A DNA stretch of 64,000 bases from Alteraurantiacibacter sp942492755 (GCA_942492755.1 OW818640.1:434001-498000), one strand, 5' to 3'; numbered from the stretch's first letter, positions 24,985-34,384 are shown. Notes: generated from the sequence alone by a model not told the origin. Numbers and translations: made by a program.

Positions 24985-26553
24985 ATGAACAAGGACGTGA
25001 AGCCAGTGCGATACTCTTACGGCATCACCTCGGCCCTGCTTGCTGGCGGGGCCGCCATCAGCCTGATCACCGGTATTCCGGCAGGTGCGCAGGTTGCCCA
25101 GAACGAAATGCTGCAAACCGGCAATTCCGTTCCCGTGGCGGGCGCCCCTGCCAGCTTTGCCGATCTGACCGAGGCGCTGACACCGGCGGTGGTCAACATC
25201 TCCACCCGCCAGCGCGTGACCGTTGAAAACACCAACCCGTTCGCCGGAACGCCGTTTGCCGACATGTTCGGGAATCGGGGCGGCGGTGGCGGCAGCAGCC
25301 CCACCACCCGCGAGGCGCAATCGCTGGGTTCGGGTTTCCTGGTCTCGGCCGATGGCTATGTCGTGACCAACAACCACGTGATCAACCCGCCGGATTCGCA
25401 GGCGCAATTGCAATCGGTCACCGTGACTTTGGCCGATGGCAGTTCCTATGAAGCCGAAGTTGTCGGCAATGACGAGCAGAGCGATCTGGCCGTACTCAAG
25501 ATCAGCCGCCCGCAGTCGTTCCCCTTCGTCCGCTTCGGCGATTCGAGCGGCAGCCGCGTGGGTGACTGGGTGATCGCCATCGGCAACCCGTTCGGCCTTG
25601 ATGGCACGGTGACTGCCGGGATCATCTCGGCGGTCTATCGCTCCACCGGCAGCCGCAGCGCGTTCGATCGCTATATCCAGACCGATGCCAGCATCAACCG
25701 CGGCAATTCGGGTGGTCCGCTGTTCGACATGGCGGGCAACGTGATCGGCATCAACAATGCCATCCTGTCGCCCTCGGGCGGCAATGTCGGTATCGGTCTC
25801 GCCATCCCGGCGGAAGACGCGCAGCCGATCGTGCAGATGCTGATCAGCGGCCAGACGATCGAGCGCGGCTTCCTGGGTGTGCAGATCAACCCGGTCGATG
25901 AAGACTATGCCGAAGCACTGGGCATTCCCGAAAACAGCGGCGAATTCATCCAGTCGGTCCAGCCGGGTGAAGCAGCAGAGGCTGCCGGCCTGCAATCGGG
26001 TGACGTGGTGCTGTCGGTCAACAATGAAGACATCACCCGCAGCCGCAGCCTGTCGTACATCGTGGCCAATATCGCGCCTGGCACCCGCGTGCCGGTTGAG
26101 TACCTGCGCGATGGCGAACGTCGCCGCACCACGGTGACCGTGGGTCGCCGTCCGTCGAACGAGGAACTGCGCGCCCAGGCGCAGACCTTCGATCCCAACG
26201 ATGAAGGCCAGGGCCAGATGGAGCCGGGCAAGGGCACCGGCCTGATCGAACAGGCGCTTGGCGTGCAGGTGATCGCCATCACCCCGCAGATCGCCCGCAG
26301 CCTTGGTGCCGGACCGGAAGTGACCGGCCTGGTGATTGCCGCTGTCGATCCCAGTTCGGACGCAGCGACCAAGGGGCTGGCGCGGGGCATCGTGATCAGT
26401 ACCGCCAATGGCCGGGCCGTGACCACGCCCGAAGCACTGGAAGCGCAGATCCGCGCAGTCCAGGCCGATGGGCGTGACGCGATCCTGCTGCGGGTCGGCA
26501 CGCGCGGCCAACCCGATCGCACGATCCCGGTGCGGCTGCGCGCCGCCCCATAG
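24985..26553 (+). CDS. degP: Periplasmic serine protease DegP/HtrA (Do family)
   Basis: 522 residues with an exported N-terminus, a trypsin-like domain with H131 (TNNHVINP), D167 (QSDLAVLKI) and S242 (NRGNSGGPL), then two PDZ domains (GFLGVQINPVDEDYAEALG... and a second C-terminal one). It degrades or holds misfolded envelope proteins. The start is uncertain: ATG 24985 follows GAAGG with no spacing, while GTG 24997 or 25006 would also give a signal peptide. It follows hflKC in the same direction after 167 bp that include an inverted repeat CCCGTTC/GAACGGG (24883-24889, 24905-24911). Confidence 0.95.
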   Translation: MNKDVKPVRYSYGITSALLAGGAAISLITGIPAGAQVAQNEMLQTGNSVPVAGAPASFADLTEALTPAVVNISTRQRVTVENTNPFAGTPFADMFGNRGGGGGSSPTTREAQSLGSGFLVSADGYVVTNNHVINPPDSQAQLQSVTVTLADGSSYEAEVVGNDEQSDLAVLKISRPQSFPFVRFGDSSGSRVGDWVIAIGNPFGLDGTVTAGIISAVYRSTGSRSAFDRYIQTDASINRGNSGGPLFDMAGNVIGINNAILSPSGGNVGIGLAIPAEDAQPIVQMLISGQTIERGFLGVQINPVDEDYAEALGIPENSGEFIQSVQPGEAAEAAGLQSGDVVLSVNNEDITRSRSLSYIVANIAPGTRVPVEYLRDGERRRTTVTVGRRPSNEELRAQAQTFDPNDEGQGQMEPGKGTGLIEQALGVQVIAITPQIARSLGAGPEVTGLVIAAVDPSSDAATKGLARGIVISTANGRAVTTPEALEAQIRAVQADGRDAILLRVGTRGQPDRTIPVRLRAAP

Positions 26554-26586
26554 GGCCGCACGGCCAGCATAACCGGCCGGACACAG

Positions 26587-26623
26587 AAAAGGGGCCGCTC
26601 CTGCATCAGGAGCGGCCCCTTTT
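26587..26623. terminator. Bidirectional intrinsic terminator between degP and the PBP gene
   Basis: A perfect 17-bp inverted repeat: AAAAGGGGCCGCTCCTG (26587-26603), loop CAT, CAGGAGCGGCCCCTTTT (26607-26623), followed by a further T. The GC-rich stem flanked by A- and T-runs on both sides can terminate both converging transcripts (degP and the penicillin-binding protein gene, whose stop is at 26635). It is the clearest intrinsic terminator in the window. Confidence 0.95.
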
Positions 26624-26634
26624 TCATGCCACCA

Positions 26635-28848
26635 TCACGGCGCCCCGCCGCGCGGTGGATCGGACCCGCGCCGCACCGAAACGCTGCCCGGGCCAGGCCG
26701 GGTGGCGGGCAATGTCCCGCCAGTCGCCTGTTCGAGGAAATCGTCGTTCGCTGCCGCTGGCGGATTCGGCAGGCTCCGCGGTGGTTCGCCCGGACCTTCC
26801 CCAACGTCACGCTTGGAAGGCACGCCGCTGCCCCGCTCCCCCTCGACATCGAACCCGTTGCCGGGCAACTGGCCCTGGCCGCTCGGTTCGATCAGGTTGC
26901 CCTGCTCGTCGATGTAATAATAGTCGCCCGGGTCGCCATAATAGTACTCGTCATCGGGCTCCAGCTGCCACTCGGGCAATTGCAGCTCGGTGTCGAATTC
27001 CTCCACCGGCCGGTCGCGCACGGCATAGCGCATGAAGGCGGCAAAAGCGCGGGCGGGCGCGGTGCCGCCTTGCAGGCCGGATACCGCGCGGTTGTCATCC
27101 CGGCCCATCCACACGCCGGTGGTGATGCCGCTGGAAAAGCCGACGAACCAGCCATCCTTGTTGCTGGTGGTGGTGCCGGTCTTGCCTGCCACCGGACGCC
27201 CGATCTGCGCTGCGCGGCCCGTGCCGGTGTTGACTGCGGTCTGCAGCAGATCGGTGATCCCGGCGGCCACATAATCCGGCACCAGGGTATAGGCGCGGGC
27301 ATGGTCGTGGCGCCAGATTTCCTCGCCATCGGCATTGGTAACCCGGATGATGCCATAAGGCTCGATCGACTGGCCGCGCGCTGCCACGGCGGCAAAGGCG
27401 CGGGTCATGTCGATCACCCGCACTTCCGAACTGCCCAGCACCATGGCCGGCTGGGTATTGATGTCGCTGGTGATGCCGAACCGCCGCGCCATGTTGGCCA
27501 CGTTGGAAAAGCCCACCTCGTTGCCCAGTTGCGCCGCCACGGTGTTGACCGAATAGGCAAAGGCCGTGCGCACATCGATGTCGCCGGTGAAGCGCCCGTT
27601 GGAATTGCGCGGGCTCCACCCGTCGATCGTCACCGGCACGTCGCGCACGCCCGAACCCGGCGTGTAGCCTGCTTCCAGTGCTGCCAGATAGACGAACAGC
27701 TTCCAGGCCGATCCCGGCTGGCGCAGCGCGGTGGTGGCGCGGTTGTAATTGCTGGCGACATAGTCCGTGCCGCCAACCATCGCCAGGATCGCGCCATCGC
27801 GGTCCAGGCTGACCAGTGCCCCCTGCGCCCCGCCCGGCACGTTGCTGCTGATGGCAGCGGCGGCGGCTGATTGCATGCCGGTATCGATCGTGGTCCACAC
27901 CTCGATCGGCTCGAACGAGCCGTTGGGCAGCAGCAGGTCGAGCTGGGGCAGCACCCAATCGGTGAAATAGCGCACCGAATTCTGCCCCGTTTCCTCGCGC
28001 AGGTGCACAGCGGATACGTCCACCTCGCGCGCCAGTGCCGGATCAAGTTCGCCATACAATACCATCTGCTGCACCACCACGTTGGCGCGGCTGACTGCGG
28101 CATCGATATCGGCAGTGGGCGAATATCGGCTTGGTGCCTTGACCAGTCCGGCGATGATCGCGGCTTCCTCCAGGCTCAGTTCGGTAGCGGAATGGCTAAA
28201 GAAGCGGCGGCTGGCCGAATCGATGCCATAGGCTCCGCCGCCGAAATAGACCTTGTTGAGGTACAGTTCGAGGATCTGTTCCTTGGAGAAATTCCATTCC
28301 AGCGCCATCGCCAGGATCGCCTCGTTGATCTTGCGATCGAAGGTGCGGTTGGAATTGAGGAACACGTTGCGGGCCAGCTGCTGGGTGATGGTGGAGGTGG
28401 CTGACACCTGCCGGTCTTCCGAAAAGGCATTCCACAGCGCGCGGCCAAGCCCCAGCGGATCAAGCCCGAAATGCGAATAGAAGCGATGGTCCTCCACGCT
28501 GATCATCGCCTGCTTCATCACATCGGGGATTTCGTCCTGCGCCAGCCATTCGCCATAGGACGGACCGAGCGCCACGATCTCGCTGCCATCGCGCGCGCGC
28601 ACCACGATCGACTGGCCGGTCTGGCTGCTCATCAGCGCGGAATAGCTGGGCATCTCGCGCGCGGCGAAGAACACGGCGGTGAAAATGCCGATGGCGGCCA
28701 CCAGGCCCACGGCAACACCCGCCAGGGCCAGCCGCCTGAACCAGCGCCAGAAGGCCGCCTTCCACCCTGCCTGACGGGGCGGAGGCGCTGCACTGCGCGA
28801 CTTTCTGGAGCGTTCGCCCCGACTGCTTGCCATCTGGCTTCCGGTCAC
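26635..28848 (-). CDS. Class A penicillin-binding protein (PBP1A-type)
   Basis: 737 residues. A basic cytoplasmic N-terminus and one membrane helix (about 42-63) are followed by a GT51 glycosyltransferase domain with catalytic E119 (ISVEDHRFYSHFGLD) and TSTITQQLARN. The transpeptidase domain has the SxxK Ser at 380 (PGSAWKLF), SVN and KTGTT. It polymerises and crosslinks peptidoglycan. The last 110 residues are an acidic/Tyr-rich then Gly/Pro-rich tail. ATG 28833 is an alternative start. Confidence 0.94.
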   Translation of the reverse strand: MTGSQMASSRGERSRKSRSAAPPPRQAGWKAAFWRWFRRLALAGVAVGLVAAIGIFTAVFFAAREMPSYSALMSSQTGQSIVVRARDGSEIVALGPSYGEWLAQDEIPDVMKQAMISVEDHRFYSHFGLDPLGLGRALWNAFSEDRQVSATSTITQQLARNVFLNSNRTFDRKINEAILAMALEWNFSKEQILELYLNKVYFGGGAYGIDSASRRFFSHSATELSLEEAAIIAGLVKAPSRYSPTADIDAAVSRANVVVQQMVLYGELDPALAREVDVSAVHLREETGQNSVRYFTDWVLPQLDLLLPNGSFEPIEVWTTIDTGMQSAAAAAISSNVPGGAQGALVSLDRDGAILAMVGGTDYVASNYNRATTALRQPGSAWKLFVYLAALEAGYTPGSGVRDVPVTIDGWSPRNSNGRFTGDIDVRTAFAYSVNTVAAQLGNEVGFSNVANMARRFGITSDINTQPAMVLGSSEVRVIDMTRAFAAVAARGQSIEPYGIIRVTNADGEEIWRHDHARAYTLVPDYVAAGITDLLQTAVNTGTGRAAQIGRPVAGKTGTTTSNKDGWFVGFSSGITTGVWMGRDDNRAVSGLQGGTAPARAFAAFMRYAVRDRPVEEFDTELQLPEWQLEPDDEYYYGDPGDYYYIDEQGNLIEPSGQGQLPGNGFDVEGERGSGVPSKRDVGEGPGEPPRSLPNPPAAANDDFLEQATGGTLPATRPGPGSVSVRRGSDPPRGGAP

Positions 28849-28931
28849 CCTCTAACGCTGCGTCCACCGCGCATGCTCAATGCATAGGACAAACCTAACA
28901 CGGAATGAACACGTGCCACCGGGCGTTCGGC

Positions 28932-29357
28932 CTAGTTATCCTCCGCCCCGTCGCCTGTTAGCTGGGCGGGCGCAAAATCCAGGCTGGCCGAATTGATGCA
29001 ATAGCGCAGGCCATCGGGCCCCGGTCCATCGGGAAACACATGCCCCAGATGCCCGGCACAGCGGGCGCAGGTCACTTCGATGCGGGTCATGCCGTGCGAC
29101 ACATCGCGGTGCTCGGCGACTGCCTCGCCCGCCGCAGGTGCGGTGAAGCTGGGCCAGCCCGATCCGCTGTCATACTTGGTGTCGCTGGCAAACAGCGGCA
29201 GCCCGCAGCCCGCACACCGGTACATGCCTGACTGCTTGTTCTTTTCGTACTTGCCGGTGAACGCCCGTTCGGTGCCCTTCTGGCGCAGGATCTGGTATTG
29301 CTCGGGAGACAGCTTCTGGCGCCATTCCTGCTCGGACATGTCTAGTTTTTCGGTCAT
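28932..29357 (-). CDS. msrB: Peptide-methionine (R)-S-oxide reductase MsrB
   Basis: 141 residues. Zn-binding Cys pairs C48/C51 (YRCAGCGLPLF) and C97/C100 (CARCAGHLGHVF), and catalytic C120 in RYCINSASLDF. It reduces methionine-R-sulfoxide in proteins and complements the MsrA encoded at 14520-15056. Good ribosome-binding sequence (GGAGGAGAAAAC) upstream. It is downstream of the GST gene in the same direction, separated by 150 bp. Confidence 0.96.
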   Translation of the reverse strand: MTEKLDMSEQEWRQKLSPEQYQILRQKGTERAFTGKYEKNKQSGMYRCAGCGLPLFASDTKYDSGSGWPSFTAPAAGEAVAEHRDVSHGMTRIEVTCARCAGHLGHVFPDGPGPDGLRYCINSASLDFAPAQLTGDGAEDN

Positions 29358-29460
29358 CTGTTTTCTCCTCCGGCCCCTTGGCTATCGCGCGGAGACGCAC
29401 GACGGCCGGTCGGCCTTGCGGGTCTGCGACCCGAACCAGCGCTTCATTGCAGAGACATAT

Positions 29461-29481
29461 CGGTTCGCCGCCTGCGAACCG
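29461..29481. terminator. Inverted repeat between the GST gene and msrB
   Basis: CGGTTCG (29461-29467), 7-nt loop, CGAACCG (29475-29481), a perfect 7-bp stem 27 bases beyond the GST stop codon on the minus strand. There is no T-tract, so it may be a Rho-type pause, a processed hairpin or an operator for msrB. Confidence 0.3.
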
Positions 29482-29507
29482 CAAGGTCCGGACGCGCCTC
29501 AGCAATA

Positions 29508-30179
29508 TCAGCTATTCACGTCGGCATAGTTGCGCGGCGGGGGAATGCCTTCCATCTTTTCGGTCAGCAATGGCCGGAAGCTGGGACGGCTTTTCATCAC
29601 CCGGTACCAACCATGCGCTTCGTCATGGCCGGTCCAGTCGATGCCGCCGAGATATTCGGAGACCGAGATCTGGGCCGCAGCGGAAAAGTCCGCCAGGCTC
29701 AATTGCGCGCCCGCCAGCCAGCGGCGGTTGCCCACCAGCCAGTCGATATATTCCAGATGCTCGTGCGCCAGCTTCATCGCATTGCGCAGCGCACCCGAAT
29801 CGGGCGTGGCGCGCATCACCAGCCGCTTCTTCATCTTCTCGTGCAGCAGCGGATGGGTGACATCGGCAAAGAAATTCTGGTCGAACAGCGCCACCAGCCG
29901 GCGGATTTCCGCGCGCTGCATGGCATTGCCCAGGATCAGCGGGGTGCGATCCTCGGTTTCCTCGAAATATTCGCAGATCGCCTGGCTATCAACCAGCACC
30001 TGCCGCCGGTCGGGATCGTGCAGTACGGGCACGCGCGCGGCGGGGTTCAGGCCATAGAATTCATCTGTCGCATCCCACGGGTAAACCCGCTCAAGATCAT
30101 AGGCCACGCCCTTCTCGGACAAAGCGAGGCGTGTCTTGCGGGAAAACGGGCAGAGGGCGAAGTGATAGAGCTTCCACAT
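29508..30179 (-). CDS. Glutathione S-transferase family protein
   Basis: 223 residues. The N-terminal thioredoxin fold (about 1-80) starts KLYHFALCPFSRKTRLAL, with C10/S13 in the position of the catalytic residue, cis-Pro in ARVPVLHD and the GSH-binding VDSQAICEYFEE. The C-terminal helical domain contains the N-capping/hydrophobic-staple-like LSLADFSAAAQISV. Family role: glutathione-dependent conjugation or reduction; the substrate is unknown. Confidence 0.9.
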   Translation of the reverse strand: MWKLYHFALCPFSRKTRLALSEKGVAYDLERVYPWDATDEFYGLNPAARVPVLHDPDRRQVLVDSQAICEYFEETEDRTPLILGNAMQRAEIRRLVALFDQNFFADVTHPLLHEKMKKRLVMRATPDSGALRNAMKLAHEHLEYIDWLVGNRRWLAGAQLSLADFSAAAQISVSEYLGGIDWTGHDEAHGWYRVMKSRPSFRPLLTEKMEGIPPPRNYADVNS

Positions 30180-30241
30180 GGAACCCCAGCCTTAGCGCCA
30201 AGCCGAGGCCTGCATCAACAACGATTGCGGGCCAGCGGTCG

Positions 30242-30619
30242 CTATAGCCCTGATTGGTCGAGCAGATTGAGGCAGATCGGCATCATGGCTTCGATCTGGT
30301 TGGCCGCAACAATAGATTCTGCTTCGCGCGACAGCAACCGGTCCAGCGCCTCTGGCCCGATCCCGGCCTCGTCCATCAGCAGCGCGCTGGCTCGCACGAA
30401 GAACTCGCGCCCGCGTGTCCCCATCGGCGGAAGATCCAGCGCCCAGTCCACTCCCGCTTCCTGCCGAAAGGCGACCAGGGCAAAGGTGGCCGAACAGCGC
30501 AACAGCATGCGCTGGTCAAGGTTGAGCGCGGGCAGCGCCGCTTCGGGCACGGCATCCTGCGCCGTGGCGGGCACAGCCAGCAGCAGCGCGGCGGCAAGGG
30601 GCAGCAAGCGTCGGTTCAT
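30242..30619 (-). CDS. Secreted small protein of unknown function
   Basis: 125 residues with a clear Sec signal (MNRRLLPLAAALLLAVPATAQ). The mature part, about 104 residues, is predicted mostly helical, with one Cys in LLRCSATFALVAF and a second near the C-terminus (PICLNLLDQ). No family was recognised, though similar small helical secreted proteins are common in sphingomonads. Same direction as the GST and SnoaL genes. Confidence 0.75.
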   Translation of the reverse strand: MNRRLLPLAAALLLAVPATAQDAVPEAALPALNLDQRMLLRCSATFALVAFRQEAGVDWALDLPPMGTRGREFFVRASALLMDEAGIGPEALDRLLSREAESIVAANQIEAMMPICLNLLDQSGL

Positions 30620-30670
30620 CGTGGATGCTGTGCCAGCGGGTACCTGAACACAGGCTTCACCAGCCGCCGG

Positions 30671-31198
30671 TCAAGTGGCGGATTTTTCTGCCAGCGCGTC
30701 CATCGCCAGCACCGGGTTGATCTTGCCGCTATCGCGCCCGGGAAGGAATTCGTTGCGGATGTTCCGGTAGAAAAATTTCCATGCGCCATCCACGCGCTTC
30801 AACTGGTCCTCATAGATACCATAGGTCCCCATCAGGATTGTCTTGCGCCCGGCCTTGTTGCGTTCTCCGCCGTTGTCGAATTCGAACCAGAAGCCGGTGT
30901 GCCAGGCCAGATCGCCTTCCACCCGGATGACCGAATGGCACAGCACGTGGCGCAGCAAGGCAGGCTCGCCATCAATGTCGGTGAACATCTTGCCGACCCG
31001 CTCCTTGAAGGCCTTGCTCTCGGCGCGGATGTTCTCCCGCCCGGTGACCGACCCGGTGGCATAATCCAGCGTTCCGTCCTCGGTGAAGGTATCGGCATAG
31101 GTATCGAAATCGTTGTAATCCATCGCCATCAGGTAGCGCGCCATCAGATCCTCGATCTCGGCACGATCCCTGGCATATGTGTCGGCATAGGCCGTCAT
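30671..31198 (-). CDS. SnoaL-like / NTF2-fold protein
   Basis: 175 residues from ATG 31198, preceded by GGGGAGAGAG. It begins with the pattern of the SnoaL_4 NTF2-like family (RAEIEDLMARYLMAMDYNDFDTYADTFTEDGTLDY). Such proteins are small cone-shaped folds acting as isomerases, dehydratases or ring-hydroxylating beta-like subunits. It is divergent from an MFS gene, and a second SnoaL/MFS pair sits at 62.1-63.8 kb, both beside aromatic catabolism. The actual reaction is unknown. Confidence 0.85.
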   Translation of the reverse strand: MTAYADTYARDRAEIEDLMARYLMAMDYNDFDTYADTFTEDGTLDYATGSVTGRENIRAESKAFKERVGKMFTDIDGEPALLRHVLCHSVIRVEGDLAWHTGFWFEFDNGGERNKAGRKTILMGTYGIYEDQLKRVDGAWKFFYRNIRNEFLPGRDSGKINPVLAMDALAEKSAT

Positions 31199-31322
31199 TG
31201 CTCTCTCCCCTTGATGGCCGCGACAATTGGCGACAGCCGTTTGATTTGCGTCATTCACTAGGGCGGCCGCGGGGTCCACCGCAAGGCCTAACACCGCCAG
31301 CATGGGCGGTAGAGGATCTGCC

Positions 31323-32729
31323 ATGGCGATTGCCCCCACCTCCCTGCCCGAACCCTCCTTGGCACCGGCTGACGAGACCGTCCCGCACCGGTGGCCTTCC
31401 GAAGGCCGGGGCTGGTTCGCGTTGTTCGTGATCGTCCTGACCATGTTCCTGACTTTCTTCGATGCCACCGTGTTCTCGATGTTGGCGGAAAAGATGAAGG
31501 GCAGTTTCGGCCTGTCGGATTCGGCGCTTGGCTTCCTGCTCGGCCCGGCCGGCGTGATCGCGTTTGTCTTTGTGGGCATTCCGCTGAGCCGCCTGGTCGA
31601 TATCTATCCGCGCAAGTTCGTGCTGGCCGCGGGCATAGCGGTGACGGGCGTGATCACCGCGCTGGGCGGGCTGGCGCAAGGCTTCGGGCAGATGATCGGC
31701 ACCCGGCTGTTCGTCGGCGCCGGAGGATCGGCGCACGGGCCGGGTTCCTACTCGCTGCTGGCCGATGCCTTTCGCCCGGCGCGCATCCCGCTGGTGTTCG
31801 CGCTGATCCAGCTGGGCTTCGTGCTTGGCACCTCGCTTGGCACCTGGGGCGGCGGCCGGCTGATCGCCTGGACCGCGACCATGCCCGACCGGATCGACCT
31901 GTTGGGAGTGGATATTTTCAACTGGCAGCTGATCTTGGTGATCATCGGCCTGCCGGGCCTGCTGGCGGCGGCCCTGTTCCTGCTGGTCAAGGAACCGCCG
32001 CGCCGATCCCCGCCCGATTCTGCCCGGCTGGTGCCCGCCGATGCCCCGCTGGGTCGCCGGATCATGGCCTTCACCGGGCTGGATGCGATCAAGGCGATCA
32101 ACCTGCGCGGGGCGACCTATTGGCCGCTGTTCGCAGCCCTTGCCCTGTCCGCCGTCGAGAGCCAGGGCCTGCCCGCCTGGCGCGTACCGTTCATCACCCG
32201 CACGCACGGCTGGAGCGAGGCCGAGATCGGCAATCTGCTGGGGCCGCTGATCTTTGCCGCCAGTATTACCGGCATCGTGCTGGGCGGGATTTTCGTCAGC
32301 TGGATGAACAAGCGCTACAAGGACGGGAACATCCGTGCCTGTGCGATGATCTTCACCTGCACCACCGTGTTCGCCATCGCCGCGCCACTGATGCCAACCG
32401 GCGAACTGGCGCTGGGTTGCATGGCGATCACATCGGTGTTCGGCCTGGCCGGAGCGCCCGCGCAAAATGCCGCGATCCAGCGTATCGCCCCCAACGAAAT
32501 GCGCGGGCAGGTGACGGCGCTGTACCTGTTCATGTTCACCTTCTTCGGCGCGATGGGCAGCTTTGTGATCGGCAGTGTATCGACCTATGTGGTGGGCGAT
32601 CCGGCCAAGCTGTGGCAGGCGCTGCTGATCGTGGCGGGCCTGTTCATGCCGGTGGCCACGTTCTTCATGTGGCGCGCAATCCGCCCTTATGGCGAAGAGG
32701 TGGCGCGGCTGGAAGCGCTGGGCCGGTGA
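31323..32729 (+). CDS. MFS transporter
   Basis: 468 residues with 12 predicted helices and the MFS loop 2-3 motif region (GIPLSRLVDIYPRKFVLAAG). A long central loop follows helix 6. Spinster-like MFS carriers of this kind often lie in sphingomonad aromatic gene clusters. ATG 31323 is chosen as the start before the first helix (FALFVIVLTMFLTFFDA). The substrate is unknown; uptake of an aromatic acid or dimer is inferred from context. Confidence 0.88.
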   Translation: MAIAPTSLPEPSLAPADETVPHRWPSEGRGWFALFVIVLTMFLTFFDATVFSMLAEKMKGSFGLSDSALGFLLGPAGVIAFVFVGIPLSRLVDIYPRKFVLAAGIAVTGVITALGGLAQGFGQMIGTRLFVGAGGSAHGPGSYSLLADAFRPARIPLVFALIQLGFVLGTSLGTWGGGRLIAWTATMPDRIDLLGVDIFNWQLILVIIGLPGLLAAALFLLVKEPPRRSPPDSARLVPADAPLGRRIMAFTGLDAIKAINLRGATYWPLFAALALSAVESQGLPAWRVPFITRTHGWSEAEIGNLLGPLIFAASITGIVLGGIFVSWMNKRYKDGNIRACAMIFTCTTVFAIAAPLMPTGELALGCMAITSVFGLAGAPAQNAAIQRIAPNEMRGQVTALYLFMFTFFGAMGSFVIGSVSTYVVGDPAKLWQALLIVAGLFMPVATFFMWRAIRPYGEEVARLEALGR

Positions 32730-32742
32730 AGCAACTGCGGCG

Positions 32743-32788
32743 TTGACTTCGCCCGCGCTCCCCATCAAATCGTATGCAACACATACGA
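32743..32788 (+). promoter_or_regulatory. Candidate promoter with overlapping palindromic operator
   Basis: TTGACT (32743-32748) and TCAAAT (32765-32770) at 16-bp spacing resemble a sigma-70 promoter. The palindrome TCGTATG-CAACA-CATACGA (32770-32788, perfect 7-bp arms) begins at the last base of the -10 box and covers the expected start site, a classical repressor position. A leader with GGGAGAGAG follows. The string GTATGC of this operator also occurs at 49979-49984, between the lignostilbene dioxygenase and its MarR gene. Confidence 0.5.
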
Positions 32789-32808
32789 ACTGGGAGAGAG
32801 ACTCGTAT

Positions 32809-32871
32809 ATGGCCGCCGATCGTATCGCCGCGCTTCCGACCGGGCGGGCTGCGATGGATCGCCGCCGCTGA
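32809..32871 (+). CDS. 20-codon ORF after the operator (leader peptide or gene remnant)
   Basis: ATG 32809, 9 bases after a GGGAGAGAG ribosome-binding sequence of the type used by other genes of this cluster, encodes MAADRIAALPTGRAAMDRRR and a stop. It ends 82 bases before the aldehyde dehydrogenase. It could be a leader peptide, the remnant of a deleted first gene, or chance. No similarity recognised. Confidence 0.35.
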   Translation: MAADRIAALPTGRAAMDRRR

Positions 32872-32953
32872 GCTTTTCGAACCAAGACATGGCGCGCCGC
32901 TTCGCCCTTCGACATGATCGGGGCGACGGTCCTTGCACGACAGGAACTGATCA

Positions 32954-34384
32954 ATGACCCAATATCCCTCCCTCCACATGATCATCAACGGCGAGAAGGT
33001 TTCGGGCGGCGACCGCCGGACGTTCGACGTGGTCAATCCTGCCACCGGCGAGACGCTGGGCAAGCTGCCACTGGCCGATGCCGCCGATCTCGACCGCGCG
33101 CTGGAAACCGCCAAGGAAGGCTTTGCCCTGTGGCGCAAGTCCACCCCGCAGGAGCGCGCCCACGTGCTGCAGGGCGCGGCGCGGCTGATGCTGGAACGGG
33201 CCGACGACATGGCCCGCATTGCCACGATGGAACAGGGCAAGCCGTTTGCCGAAGCACGCATCGAACTGATGATGAATGTGGGCCTGTTCAACTTCTACGC
33301 CGGTGAATGCAGCCGCCTGTATGGCCGCGAACTGGTGCGCCCCGAAGGCCAGCGCTCCACCGTGCGGTGGGAGCCGGTGGGTCCGGTAGCCGCCTTCGCG
33401 CCGTGGAATTTCCCGCTCGGCAATCCCGGCCGCAAGCTGGGCGCGCCGATTGCAGCAGGCTGCTCGGTGATCCTGAAGTGTGCCGAGGAAACCCCGGCCT
33501 CCGCGCTGGGCGTGTTGCAGTGCCTGCTCGATGCCGGCTTGCCGCCGAGCGTGGGCCAGGCCGTGTTCGGCGTGCCGGACGAAGTGAGCCGCCACCTGCT
33601 GGCCAGCCCGATCATCCGCAAGCTGTCCTTCACCGGCTCTACCGTGGTCGGCAAGCACCTGGCCAAGCTGGCGGCAGACAACATGATCCGCACCACGATG
33701 GAACTGGGCGGTCACGGTCCGGTGCTGGTGTTCGCCGATGCTGATTTCGACAAGGCGCTGGCAACCGCGGTGGGCGGCAAGTACCGCAACGCCGGGCAGG
33801 TCTGCGTGTCCCCCACCCGCTTCATTGTGGAAGAAAGCATTTTCGAACGCTTCCGCGATGGCTTTATCGAGGGCGCGAAGAAGGTCGTGGTCGGCAACGG
33901 CCTCGATGCCGGCACCGTCATGGGGCCGATGTCCAACCCGCGCCGCCCCGAAGCGATGGACCGCCTGATCGGCGATGCCGTGGCCAAGGGTGCCAAGCTG
34001 GGCACCGGTGGCGAGCGGGTGGGTAACCAGGGCTACTTCTATGCCCCGTCGGTCCTGTCCGAAGTGCCGATGGACGCCGACATCATGCATGAAGAACCGT
34101 TCGGCCCGGTCGCCATCATCAATTCCTTTGCGGGCGAGGCCGAGATGATCGCCGAGGCCAACCGCCTGCCCTATGGCCTGGCCGCCTATGCCTGGACCGG
34201 CGATGCCGCCCGCCAGCGCCGCCTGGCAGCCCAGATCGAAGCCGGGATGGTGGGCATCAACAGCCACATGATCGGCGGTGCCGATGCGCCGTTCGGCGGG
34301 GTCAAATGGTCCGGCCACGGCAGCGAGGACGGGCCGGAGGGCGTGAAGGCCTGCATGGTACTGAAAGCAGTACACGAGGGGTAA
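32954..34384 (+). CDS. NAD(P)-dependent aldehyde dehydrogenase
   Basis: 476 residues with full ALDH signatures: N152 (FAPWNFPLGN), K175, E250 (MELGGHGP) and nucleophile C284 (GQVCVSPTRF), plus EEPFGPVA. Members close to this type oxidise succinate semialdehyde, vanillin or related aldehydes. In this cluster, oxidation of a vanillin-like or formylated aromatic aldehyde is plausible (inference). K175 is followed by Cys (VILKCAEETP) where KP is usual. First full gene after the operator at 32770; the VAO-family gene follows after 39 bp. Confidence 0.9.
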   Translation: MTQYPSLHMIINGEKVSGGDRRTFDVVNPATGETLGKLPLADAADLDRALETAKEGFALWRKSTPQERAHVLQGAARLMLERADDMARIATMEQGKPFAEARIELMMNVGLFNFYAGECSRLYGRELVRPEGQRSTVRWEPVGPVAAFAPWNFPLGNPGRKLGAPIAAGCSVILKCAEETPASALGVLQCLLDAGLPPSVGQAVFGVPDEVSRHLLASPIIRKLSFTGSTVVGKHLAKLAADNMIRTTMELGGHGPVLVFADADFDKALATAVGGKYRNAGQVCVSPTRFIVEESIFERFRDGFIEGAKKVVVGNGLDAGTVMGPMSNPRRPEAMDRLIGDAVAKGAKLGTGGERVGNQGYFYAPSVLSEVPMDADIMHEEPFGPVAIINSFAGEAEMIAEANRLPYGLAAYAWTGDAARQRRLAAQIEAGMVGINSHMIGGADAPFGGVKWSGHGSEDGPEGVKACMVLKAVHEG

